NCBI GenBank assembly: GCA_030295235.1
Contig: AP026148.1
Span: 62,001-126,000, forward strand
DNA: 64,000 nucleotides
Source: Fistulifera solaris
Lineage: Eukaryota > Bacillariophyta > Bacillariophyceae > Naviculales > Stauroneidaceae
Direction of reading: 5' to 3'
Every line of letters starts with the position of its first letter. Position 1 is the stretch's first letter. Below, one piece after another: positions 43,218 through 53,429 of this stretch. A program made the position numbers and the translations under genes. Under the pieces are notes generated by a model that made no database searches, was not told where the DNA came from, and worked only from the letters and a program-made list of their open reading frames with translations.

Positions 43218-45464
43218 TCATTTCTTGCCACCTTTACCACTTGAGCTCTTCTTGTAGTGCTTATGGTAATTATCAGAGTCAGAGGCACTACTGTACTTTT
43301 TCTGTTTCTTCTTTTTACTGCTCTTGCCGTTACCTGGATAGGGTTGTAGTACCGGAGCTGCGACTGGACTCGTGGGACTTCTGACGGGTTGGGTGGGAAG
43401 AATGTCGGCAGTCGGGGCCACAAAAGCAGGTGCAGTCACGGGGCTGGCGACGGGCAATGCCTGCGGTACGGCGACAGGGAGCACAACGGGTCTGGGAACG
43501 GGCACGATCTCTGGCACGGGAGCAGGTAACGTAACGGGACTGGCGACGGGCACTGCCTGAGGTACAGGTGCTGGGGCCACAACGGGTCTGGGAACGGGCA
43601 CGATCTCAGGCACGGGAGCAGGTAGCATTACCGGGCTGGCGATGGGTACCACCGGAGGCACGGGAGAGGGAAGCACCACCGGGCTGGATACGGGCACGAT
43701 CTGAGGAACCGGAGCCGGGAGCACAATAGGGCTAATTACTTTTACTGGCTGTGACGCTGGAGCGGGCTGTGGTGCTGCTACTGGTCGAACGATAGGGCTG
43801 ATGACTTTCACTGGTTGAGACGCTGGAGCAGGTATTATTTCACGTGTTGGACCTGTAACTTGAGAAGGGGCTGGTGCCGGCAGAACGATTGGAGACAGTC
43901 CTGGTGAAGGTTGTCTCTGCGGAGTTGAGACGGGTCTCTGAACCGGAGGAGCCACAGGTTGTACAACTGGTGATAATACTTCAGTTCGTGAACACAAGGT
44001 TTGACCTCTCCCATGTCCCGCCCATTCATAGATAGATGCGTACAAGCGCGTCGTCATCATCACAGCCCCATTCACGCTTGATGATGCGGTTTGAACGCCA
44101 TGGGTGTGAACTCCCAGAGCAATATTGCCCTCGACTAAAACCGAGCTCCCAGAATTACCTCCGACGGTGTCACAGTAATGATTGATGTAATTAGGCCTGC
44201 GACTTTCAGGAGCTAGAACGGAAATTGGGAAGTTATTACGTGAGCTGGCAGCGATAGCTAACAAACCGAAGGAATACTATTGACTTACCTCGATCGCATG
44301 GACCGGATGTCGCCATCTGGCGATTATAGTCATACGGATAGCCGGTGATCACCATCGTCGACAAGCGGCTATCCACAACTCGTCCATCTACTTCAGCTGG
44401 ACGATCGAGTCCTACATGCCCTAAGGCATCTCCGGGCTGAGATGGAAAAGAGAGTGAGAGTGAGAACGTAGCCTTGCGTTGGCAAGCGCAAACCCAGAGA
44501 TACTTACGTATAGCTCCTTGCAGGTAGAAAGATTGTTGCGGATACGGGGCTTATAGGTCACAACCGCAATATCGAAATTGGTATGACCAAACTGCTGAAA
44601 GTTTCCAAACAACGAAACATAATCCACTTCCCAAGTTCCAAAGGGTTCCGCTGTCCCGTCTCTTTTCGTGGCGTCACGAAATCTTGCCGGAGCAATCGCA
44701 GTCATATTCATTGGCGCCTTCCTGTTCGTATTCCAGACACAATGCCCAGCCGTCAGTGCCGAGGTGCGGCTGATGAGCGTCAACGTGCAACCTCCTTCTC
44801 CCCACCAATAATCCGCGTTTGCTATAGTACGAAATGGGTATCGAGTTGTATCCGCAACTGGAGTTCTTGAGTCTTGCCCGATCAGGACCAACTCTCGTCT
44901 TTTGCGTGTGCCATCATCCTCGCCGTCGTCTTCCAAGCCGTTTTCGCCCAAAAGTCCCAGTTGTGGCGCAACTGGCTGGAGGAGCGCTTCCTCTTCAAAT
45001 GTTAGTGTCGTTCTGTACTCGTATCCTTCGGGCGTGAACCGATAATTTGGAACAAACTGGTCATCCATTTCCTCCAGAAAATCATCGTCTGTTTCATTAA
45101 TCATTTGCTCCTCGAGCAAGTAGCGGATATCTTCTTCAAAATTAGTCGACGGTAGGCGCTTTCCAACGAAACGATAATCCGAGAAGCGTGTCATGGTACT
45201 CATGGGGATAACTTGTGGCTCCGACGACACGAAGGACTCTTGGAAAGGATCTTCTCCTTCGCAAACACCCAAGCTAGCAACTGTAATGTTCTGGCATACC
45301 GCCAAACATTCGTTTAAATACGTGAGATTGTCTCCTCCACACACAGGTGGACCCATGAGACTAGCATCTAGACTGCAACCGACGTTACAATCATACGTTG
45401 CTTGTGAAGCAACGATTGAAAGAAGGGATGCCAATGAAACGAGATGTAGAAGAGACTCTTTCAT
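43218..45464 (-). CDS. Kazal-V8 peptidase copy 5 with Pro-rich stalk and Lys/Ser tail
   Basis: ATG 45464 (a GTG four codons upstream is in frame but not used). Exons 45464-44508, 44436-44289, 44212-43218; 699 residues. Signal peptide LLHLVSLASLLSIVASQ; Kazal domain DCNVGCSLD, PPVCGGDNLTYLNEC, VC, GVC. Triad LTAGHCVW (His about 241), FDIAVVTYK, GGNSGSSVL. The intron between Kazal and peptidase parts is missing. Instead of the Cys tail the last 260 residues are a repeat of 14-20 residues (LPAPVPEIVPVPRPVV and variants), then a charged end with KKKKQKK, SSASDSD, HKHYKKSSS and GKGGKK. Such a stalk and tail suggest attachment in the cell wall; this is inference. The shared parts place it firmly in the family. 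Confidence 0.9.
43330..43950. repeat. Coding proline-rich repeat array in copy 5
   Basis: Repeated units with GGAACGGGCACGATCTC on the plus strand and related variants encode the stalk of peptidase copy 5. Units of about 42-84 bases are similar to each other, so the array is likely to vary in length between alleles. Confidence 0.75.
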
Positions 45465-45986
45465 GATGCAGTTCACTTGATTTAGCTTGTTCTTTCGATA
45501 ATAATTCCGATTGTTTTGATGTGTTTGATATATTTTTTGGTTTGTGTCTTTATTGCTGGATGTTTAGTTGATAATTCTGTAGAATGATCTGAGAAAGCAT
45601 TTTGAAATTGTGTGGACTTGTAGTCTTACTTTCGCTCCGCCTAACGCTTCATTTGTTCGCCGCTATAAATGTGCATCCGACAATTTGAATAGAAGTTGAT
45701 CTGCAGATACAGTACGTCTCTCAACCGCGAATGTTCTTTTAAAGGGTTAGCGATCGGCATCCTCCGTTGACTACCGCATACGACATCCGTCCGTCCGTTT
45801 GCTCGATTGGAGGGAGGAAGGAGAAAGGAGACACTAATTATTACCGGTACTGGTACTGTACTGGTATGGTCCGTCGCCCGCGTCGTGAACGAAAAGAACA
45901 ACAATAACACAGCAACGATGAAAGGGCCACAACATACTTTGTATTTGACCCTTTCTTTCACTCCTCTTTCAATTCTCGAGACTGCA
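45465..45986. promoter_or_regulatory. Shared promoter region of divergent peptidase copies 5 and 6
   Basis: 522 bases lie between two divergent start codons. A run of GGTACTGGTACTGTACTGGTA-like words at 45843-45870 has internal symmetry and could be an operator or a simple repeat. The two genes could be controlled together; this is inferred from position only. Confidence 0.4.
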
Positions 45987-47472
45987 ATGCCTTCAAGAAC
46001 CTTTCTTTCGCTCTACAGTCATTCAATTTTACTGCTCATCCTCTCTCTGACGCTCTCTAGCAGTCAATCGTCTTCATCTTATGATTGCGAAAACGAGGGA
46101 TGCTCATGGGAGACGGTCCCTCCTGTCTGCGGTGTGAACGGCGTTACCTATGCGAATGAGTGTTTGGCTTATTGTCAAGTGAGTACCAGGTATTTGTGCT
46201 GCTGCCTTTCAAAGCGTCTGTTTCGCTGCTTCTTTCTGTCTCGAATAGAGGATGTTCTGTTGTCAGCACAAATGTTTTTGCAGTCAGTTCTATCTGCACT
46301 TCCTAACTCATTTTCGCTTTTCATCGCAGAATATAGAGATCGCTTTCATCGGTCCTTGTTCCGAAAGCGGCAGTATTGCTTCCACCCCTTATGACGATGG
46401 GATCAATGCAACTATTTCGATCATGCAGCGGTTTCAAAAGGAGAATTTCATGCTGACAGAAAGACGGAATTTAGCTGATCTCGTGCTTCCAGAATACAAT
46501 CCAACATTCCATTCCGAGATGAGGAAAGACGAGATACCTCTCGAACAACAACCCATGTTGTGGAGTCGGTTCACGTCTGATGGTTATGTCTATACGGCGG
46601 TGGTTACAGACGAGAGTAACAAACGGTTTTTACAAGAGTTGCCAACAAATTACGAGTCACATAACAATCGCTCCTTGATTATAATTGGTGCCGATACGCG
46701 AAAGATTGTCACTAACAATCACAATCGCTTGCCTTACTCGCCCATTGTTGAGTTAGATTACGGGTTTGGAAATTCAGAAGGCGGCTGTACCGGGACATTG
46801 ATAGGGAAAAGTTCGGTTTTAACGGCGGCTCATTGTTTGTATAACTTTGGCCGCAAAGAATACACGAATCCCTTACGCATGGCACCTGGTCGATATCGTC
46901 AAGGTACTAGTACAATTGAACCTCATGGACTCTTCGGCTTTCGCTACTCGACTATTTTTAGTGTTTATCAAACGACGGGAGATGGGCGTTACGATCTAGG
47001 CGTCGCTACATACAATGCAGACAGTCAAGGTCGGTTTCCCGGTCAACTCGCAGGTACTCTTTGTTTAACAGAAGCCGCGACACAAAAGCTTACGGCGGAA
47101 ACAATTCTGGCCGGTTATCCGATGGATTTCCCCGACGGAAATCTAGTAGAATCGAGGGGCTGCAAATGGCGTCTTGAGAATGGGATCATTTCACATGACT
47201 GTGATACGACAGGAGGACAAAGCGGAAGTCCTATCGTGTCCTCGATGTCTGAAATGCTGGGACTGCACATCGGATATGATCCCAATGCTCCTACGATCAT
47301 CAACACTGCGCTCGGCTGGAACAATGCTACTTACAGCTCGGTGTACGCGTGGGCTCCCGATGCCAGAAGTTGTCCGGATCGAAGATTTTGTAGCAACTGC
47401 CCTGTCCTTGAGAGATCTTTGATGCGTGCACTGTGTTCTCTGGTCTGCCGGGTGTTCGGTAATGCAGAATGA
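45987..47472 (+). CDS. Kazal-V8 peptidase copy 6, most divergent copy
   Basis: Exons 45987-46178 and 46330-47472; 444 residues. Signal peptide HSILLLILSLTLSSSQ. The Kazal domain has CENEGCSWE, PPVCGVNGVTYANEC, YC, GPC; the expected reactive-site residue is Trp, where all others have Leu. Triad LTAAHCLY (His about 232), YDLGVATYN (Asp about 286), GGQSGSPIV (Ser about 362); GQSGSP is the closest match in the set to classical V8-type enzymes. Only the first of the family introns is kept. The C-terminal Cys region (CPDRRFCSNC, LCSLVCR) is related but rearranged. It is the first plus-strand copy. Confidence 0.9.
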
Positions 47473-47656
47473 AGTTTGAGTTTGCGTTGGTATTCTAAAC
47501 GATCTTTAGATGGAGGAAAGTAACGCACAACAGCAGAGAAACGCCAAGTCCGTGGTTGCTTTATCGCTTGATGAAAGATTATGGATTAAGCTAGATGCAT
47601 CCTAATGTTTGATTTCGAGGGAGAGGATGGTGCAATACGTACTTAACCGGAGCTGA

Positions 47657-48973
47657 TCATGCTAAGTCGCGATCTTTTCGGGTATCCTTTGGCTGCGTCT
47701 TCTCGAGTATCTTGCTGCAAACTTTCCAGGCTTGAACTGATGTTGTGTGTAACGAGCACACGGTTCGTTGCAGTTGCTGCTGTTGTCGAAGAGACTGGTC
47801 ATGCGAATAAGCCATTTGTCGCAACTCATGATGGAGCTTATGCATCTCATGTTGAAGCATCATAATTTGATTTTCTTGACGCTGCAACCGATCTTGTAGC
47901 AAAGTGATTTGGTTTTTCCTGACCATTATGAAATGGAAGATATAATGCGCGAAGCTGAGACTGAAGGAACTCTAATGATTGAGCTTGACCTGGAAACTCA
48001 CCGTTAATTAACGGTCCGAACTCATTCCCGGACGCAATATGACCCTGAGACCCATAGAATGGCTCAGCAATTCCCCCTGGGCAGATGGGTTTGGTTTGGC
48101 ATGCCTCCCGACGGCACAGCGTATCGTTGACTCGTGAACCTTTGTTGCACTGAGATCGGACGAATGGGCACTTCTCCTTGAAGTCTGCTTTTCGGTACAT
48201 CAATGGTTTCCGTAGAGTCTTTGTTCCTTGATTCGCGGTTGACAATCTTTTCTCGGGAACGTATGTCGGCTATCGCTGTCGCCCCGGACGGCTCCTCACC
48301 CGATGAATCCAAGAGATAAATTGTCGTTTTGCGCTTCCGTCGGTTGCTCTCCGTATCGTTCGCCTTTTTCTACTCGAAAACGGCATCTTTGCTTTTCTTC
48401 TTGTCAGTAGTGCTGCTCTCCTGCACATAGCACAAACACATTTGTAGGTCGCGAAGCTGGCACTGAATGACCTCCATTTGTGCTGCCAGATTTGACTCGC
48501 TTCGCCTCCGTTGTTCAAAGGCCCAAATTCATTGAGAGAGAGGCTGCCGAGTCCCGTGATGCTTAAGTTTCCGTCTACATTGTTTTGGTTGGTTATGCCT
48601 CTTAATTGTGGACGGCTGAATCCATGCACGTGGTGCAAGAACTTGAGTAGGTCGTAGTATTGAGATTGAAAGATTTCTAGCTGTTGCACCACACTCGATT
48701 GAAAGCGACTTGCATATGCTTCGGTGTTCAACGAAACAAATCCATTTAGGGGGACACCATATTTGTGAGGCCCACCGATGAATCCTGCTATTCGGAAGCC
48801 TCTGTCCGTGCTGTTTTGGTTAGAAATGCCTCCCAATTGTTTTGCGACTCTCTGTTGATTCAATCCTTGCTCAAAGGAGCCGGATTCTGAACATGGGGTT
48901 GCTGAGCGGATTCCGGATCGTCACCATTGATGGAGGGGTGCGGCTTGCTGTCTTCCCTTCGAGTTAGCGACAT
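47657..48973 (-). pseudogene. Broken coiled-coil repeat gene
   Basis: Reading from ATG 48973 (MSLTRREDSKPH) the frame changes at least three times before a Gln-rich coiled coil ends at about 47657. Pieces that belong together are QLGGISNQN, QLRGITNQN and NEFGPLNNGG, which recurs as NEFGPLING. Each is followed by a helical stretch (QLEIFQSQYYDLLKFL; QMEVIQCQLRDLQMCL; LEFLQSQLRALYL). A basic segment NRRKRKTT lies between. The C-terminal coil is RLQRQENQIMMLQHEMHKLH. Breaks fall near 48880-48910, near 48500, a stop near 48370, and at the T5 run 47913-47917. Some are homopolymer-like, others not. A former DNA-binding or scaffold protein is possible; I do not recognise the family. Confidence 0.5.
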
Positions 48974-50169
48974 CTTTCTCTGATACTTTATCTATTTGGA
49001 TTTTTGGCTTCTTCGGTCGTTGAGATTTGCTTTTACTTTGACAATTATTATCTTCACGGTCTTTTTCATTTGATTCACAATCAAAAATCTGCTTTCGGGC
49101 GCCGAAGAATCTGTGTCCGGTGGCCGAAAATTCTCAATCATTGTCGGACGATTCCTGCAGCTGTACCACGCCGCGCTTCTTTTTGTCGTTATTGATCGCA
49201 TTTATCAGCTTGGGATCAGAAATGACTCGAACACAGCTCTCTTTCTTATTTGTAGTAGTGCAGGGTGCGCTGGACGTATCCATGTTGGCTCTGATGGGTT
49301 TAAAATAGAGCGAAGTGAGCTGTCGTTTTCAATCCAATCACAACACACCAGTAGTGGTGCGGAAACTATAAGTAAGTAGCTGCATGAATTCATACAATTG
49401 TTGCATGGCATGATGCGGAACGAGTATTTCCCGTGGACGCTGAGGCGGGAGTCGCCTTCAAGATGTCGCCGAATGTCATCCATTCCCATCTGTATTGACG
49501 TACCTGGACGCTTGTGCCTTATTCCTAATCATCGTTCTCTGTATCAAAGAGTCTTTCAAATGAGAAAAGATGATTTTTGAGCAATAAAGGATTTACTTGT
49601 ACACGGTCGAGTGCTCGTCGTGAAGAAAAATGAATGATGACGATGATGATGATAATGATGATGATAATAAAATGATGATAATAATGATGATGAGAGATCC
49701 TCGCATCTGACGAAAGAAGGGCGAAACGATTGTATCCCGTTTACGCAAACTCGTGTTTAAATGAACTCGGTGCGACGGTCATTTGCTAGGATGTGACACA
49801 CACACTGTTATTGTACGCGAAAAACTTAGACGTGGATACCGAAAGCCCATCAATACCGTTTGGGACTCTTGCTCCCTACTCGGTACTGGAAAATTGAAGT
49901 TTGACAAAGAAATAGTACTAAGAATTTAGAAACGATGCTGTTTCCGTCACAGGAGGCAGTACCGATACTTGTAGTTGTCGTGCGAATTTGTCTTTCAAAG
50001 TCCGAAATTTTGAAGTCAACGGTCACATCGCGCTGACAAGGGCACAAGCAACGGCGCACTTCGTATGCGGCAACTAAAACGAAAAAGTCACCACGGAAAA
50101 AAAGAAAGCACAACAACAATAACGACCGAGAGCCTCGCAGTGCTTTAAATAAACACTTCCACAATCAAC
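48974..50169. other. Intergenic upstream of peptidase copy 7
   Basis: 1.2 kb with an (ATG/ATA)n microsatellite at about 49630-49695. Short frames in both directions at 49000-49490 are overlapping and unsupported. Confidence 0.5.
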
Positions 50170-51700
50170 ATGACTTGTTGTTCGTTTATCAGTATATCAA
50201 TAGCTATAATATCAGCGAGTCTGTTCGCACCGAGCTGTCTCGTTGTGGTCGTTACGGCACAAGAAGTTCAACAACCGACCTACGATTGTCGAACAGGATG
50301 TAGTTTAGATGCCAACATCAATGGACCTCCCGTTTGCGGCATCGATCAACTGACTTATTTAAATGAATGCTTAGCGGTTTGTCAGAATGTGGCGATCGTA
50401 CATTACGGTCCCTGCGATCAGGATGGTTCGCTTTCCGAAAGTGAGCTCTCCACCGATTCGGAGGTAGTTACTATGGAACTCATGACACGTTTCATATCAC
50501 GAGGATATCGTTTCGTGTCAAAAAACACCAGATTTCTTAGTCAACCAGAGAATACAGAAGAGTCGGTTGTTGTAAACGAGGCCGAAAGCGCGACTGTTAG
50601 GGTTGTGGAAGACATTGAGCCGTATTTTGTTCTATTCACTCCCGATGGATATGAATACGCCTATCGTACCACTGACTCGTTGCCTTCGTATCCTGGACCG
50701 ACACCGCTGTATATGGGCATGCAGCAGCTGCGGCGACGTTACCTAGCTATCATCGGGGCCGACACCCGCACTGCCATTTCAAATACCCAAGCCTATCCGT
50801 ATCGGACGATCGGCGAGGCCGACTTTGGAACGCTCGAAGGCGGCTGCACTTTAACCATGATTTCGCGGAATGCGGCTATCACAGCTGGGCACTGTGTCTA
50901 CAATTACCAGAACAAAGTTCCTATTCAAATGAAGCGCATTGCGCCGGGAAGGTATAGAGACAGTTCCGGTAACACGGTCGAACCATTCGGTACCTGGGAA
51001 GTTGAAACTATGCAAACCTTTGGGCAATTCAAATCCACGGGAAACATGACGTTCGATATGGCAGTGGTGACCTTCCAACCAGAGACACGTGACAACATGC
51101 AGAACTGCCCTTATGTGTATCCTGGAGACGTTGTGGGGTTTTTGTCATTAGATAGAGCGCAAACGAGCGGAGGACGCATCAGTGATAGTCGACTGGCGTC
51201 TTCCACGATTACCGGATATCCTGCAGACTTTCCGAACGGCGTCATGGCAACTTCAGGGACCTGCTCCAAAGGTAAGTTTTATGTGATTCGACTCAGTTGC
51301 GGCGTGGCTCTACGAACCGTTACCCTCACTCTTTGCATTTCCCAAAGCATGGCATTCTAATCATGAACAATTCGCCTACCATTACTGCGATACTTTCGGC
51401 GGGAACTCGGGCTCAGCCGTCATTACGAGCGGAAACGTCGTAATAGGAGAACATGCTTATGGTTTCTACGACAACAATAACGTCGCGTTGAATAACGGAG
51501 CCGTTATGCTAACAGGTCAACTCTACGACTCGGTTTATGATTGGGCTGGCTTGGGAATTTCACAGGAAGCTTGTGGATTCATCGCAGGACCAGAACCTAG
51601 TGCTGATTGTCTGTGTACTCAATTTGAGGACCGATGGTTTCTTCAAATCGTGTGCTTCATTTTGAATCGCGACACATGTTTCCGGAGAAACGCCAACTAG
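50170..51700 (+). CDS. Kazal-V8 peptidase copy 7
   Basis: Exons 50170-51271 and 51348-51700; 484 residues, intact. Signal peptide with a hydrophobic core SIAIISASLFAPSCLVVVV. Kazal domain DCRTGCSLD, PPVCGIDQLTYLNEC, VC, GPC. Block MTRFISRGYRFVSKN corresponds to the pro-like block of the others. Triad ITAGHCVY (His 241), FDMAVVTFQ (Asp 296), GGNSGSAVI (Ser 388). Only the last family intron (51272-51347) is kept; the first two are absent without a scar, for example YVYPGDVVGF is continuous. The C-terminal Cys tail is complete (CLCTQF, VCFILNRDTCFRR). The separate position, 2.7 kb beyond copy 6 and past a broken gene, suggests an older duplication or an insertion between them. Confidence 0.92.
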
Positions 51701-52349
51701 AGAACTGGTGAAAATTTAAAGGAATGCAAAGGCGCAGACCGCCAGCGATAGATTTTCCCTTACTTTTCTTATTGAACGCCGTTCTAATGACTACTAAATA
51801 TCTCTCGACTGAGTGACCGACAGAAACACGTCGTAATGGAAAACAAACTATTATATAAGTCGCTATGATTGCGCACCATGATAACTGATGAACTGTCTAG
51901 TGCGTTCATAGTAAGGTCAAAAGCCCACAAATTAAGAAAGCAGAACCCAAAGGCCATGAACATTTGTTTCGACTAGTCTATTGTGTTTTCGGCACTACGA
52001 GGCCCAAGTAAACCTTCACCTACACAAACCATCGGTAGAATAAAAATGCTAGCTATTTTTTAGTGCAAAGATGAACGCAGATCGATCGATGTCCAATCGA
52101 ATGAGTCGAATCAAGCAAGACACATAGCTTCCTTGTTGTACACCATGAAACATCGTCACTTTGTTTGTTTGGAAGTAATACGAGTAGCTAGTAATATGAC
52201 AATCTCTCTATTAGGTGGATTAAGCAATGGTGGTCTTTGTACACAGGAATGAAGCAACAACAAACGTAGAAAAAGTGTCGTGGAGTATTGGCATGACTGA
52301 TCTAATGGACACAACCGAATGGGACATTAAAGCAGGGACGTGTGCTTCT
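51701..52349. other. Intergenic, convergent 3' ends
   Basis: 649 bases between peptidase copy 7 and the methyltransferase gene. No gene. The plus-strand frame starting at 52227 is antisense to the methyltransferase. Confidence 0.5.
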
Positions 52350-53429
52350 CTAAAGTTTCTCCAAAAGCCACATGCCGACATGACCGGGAACAAGGTTTTC
52401 GTAGCTCTTGAGTCGGAAGCCTTTTGCGTTGCCCAATTGATTATGAATGTTTCGTTGATATTCGAGAACGTACGGTTCACCCGCCAGCATCGATGGAGAT
52501 GGCTCGTAATCGGTGGTAATGTCGATAACGGCGAGAAGCGCTCCTTTCTGCAACAATCGATTGCTTTCAGCTACAATTTTTTCTCGTCCTTCCAATGGAA
52601 TTTCGTGAAAACCGTACATGATGGTCACGAGATCATATGACGCTTCAGGAAGGTTGGTCTGTTCAGCATTGACTTGCTTGAACTGTAGTTGCTTCTCGGT
52701 TTCCTCGACTGTTGATGTTTGGGGTCCAAACCACGAACGAAGATCGAGTTTGCTGCGCATGAGTTGTTTCGCCGACGAAATGTGTCCCACCATAAAGTCA
52801 GCCATGGAAACCATTTCGGCCGATGTATCGACACCAATGATCGACTGCGCCTTGGGGAAATTCGCATAAAGTTCTCGTGTCGAAGTACCAACACCGCAAC
52901 ATAGATCCACAATCTTGGCTTGTTCCGGAACTATTTCCGCGAGACGGCCGCAAACCTAATGAGCGGAGAGTAGCAGACCGGTAGGTGAGTTACATTAGCT
53001 AGACGAAAAACGTGTCATTTCCTTCTTCTTTCAGTTCATACGCACCTGCTTTCGAACATTGACTCCATCGTACGCCACAAAGTCAATGAGTTTCGTGACT
53101 CCAATAGCCATGGCGGCATGCAAAGCACCAGTCGGGCCGGTATTGCCGAGACTGTGAATGCGCTGATCGAACCAGTATTCACGGCATGTCATTGCTGCCG
53201 ATTGAGAGTCGTCTTCGTCTTTGGTACGAAACTTGGGTAACAGGGAAGGATGAATACCCGTAATCGAAGCCTTATTGTAGTAGTGATCGTGTTCAATCAT
53301 GGCTCCTTGTAGAACACGTCCTTGTTCTTTTCGAATGACTGGTTTGTTGGGTTCAAATGCGGTCACCTGATAGTGACAACTCGTCCCGAGCAATGCTCCA
53401 AGAGTAAGAATAGAGAACGATATTTTCAT
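52350..53429 (-). CDS. SAM-dependent methyltransferase, probably plastid-targeted
   Basis: Exons 53429-53046 and 52955-52350 around a 90-base intron; 329 residues. The N-terminus has a signal peptide (FSILTLGALLGTSCHYQ) then VTA-FEPNKP, which fits the diatom plastid cleavage motif with Phe. From exon 2 on there is a class I methyltransferase fold: motif I VDLCCGVGTSTREL, acidic motif II IIGVDTSAEM, and YDLVTIMYGFHEIP, with GALLAVIDITTDY later. Conserved LCCGVG and FHE are typical of UbiE-like and small-molecule enzymes, but the substrate cannot be told. A conserved N-terminal helical part (YWFDQRIHSLGNTG) precedes the fold. Confidence 0.82.

Noticed and set aside
45641-45961. 106-codon minus-strand frame with a hydrophobic start
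   Set aside because: Lies in the shared promoter of two divergent peptidase genes and overlaps the leader of copy 6 in antisense; no other support.
52227-52640. 137-codon plus-strand frame
   Set aside because: Antisense to the conserved methyltransferase exon.
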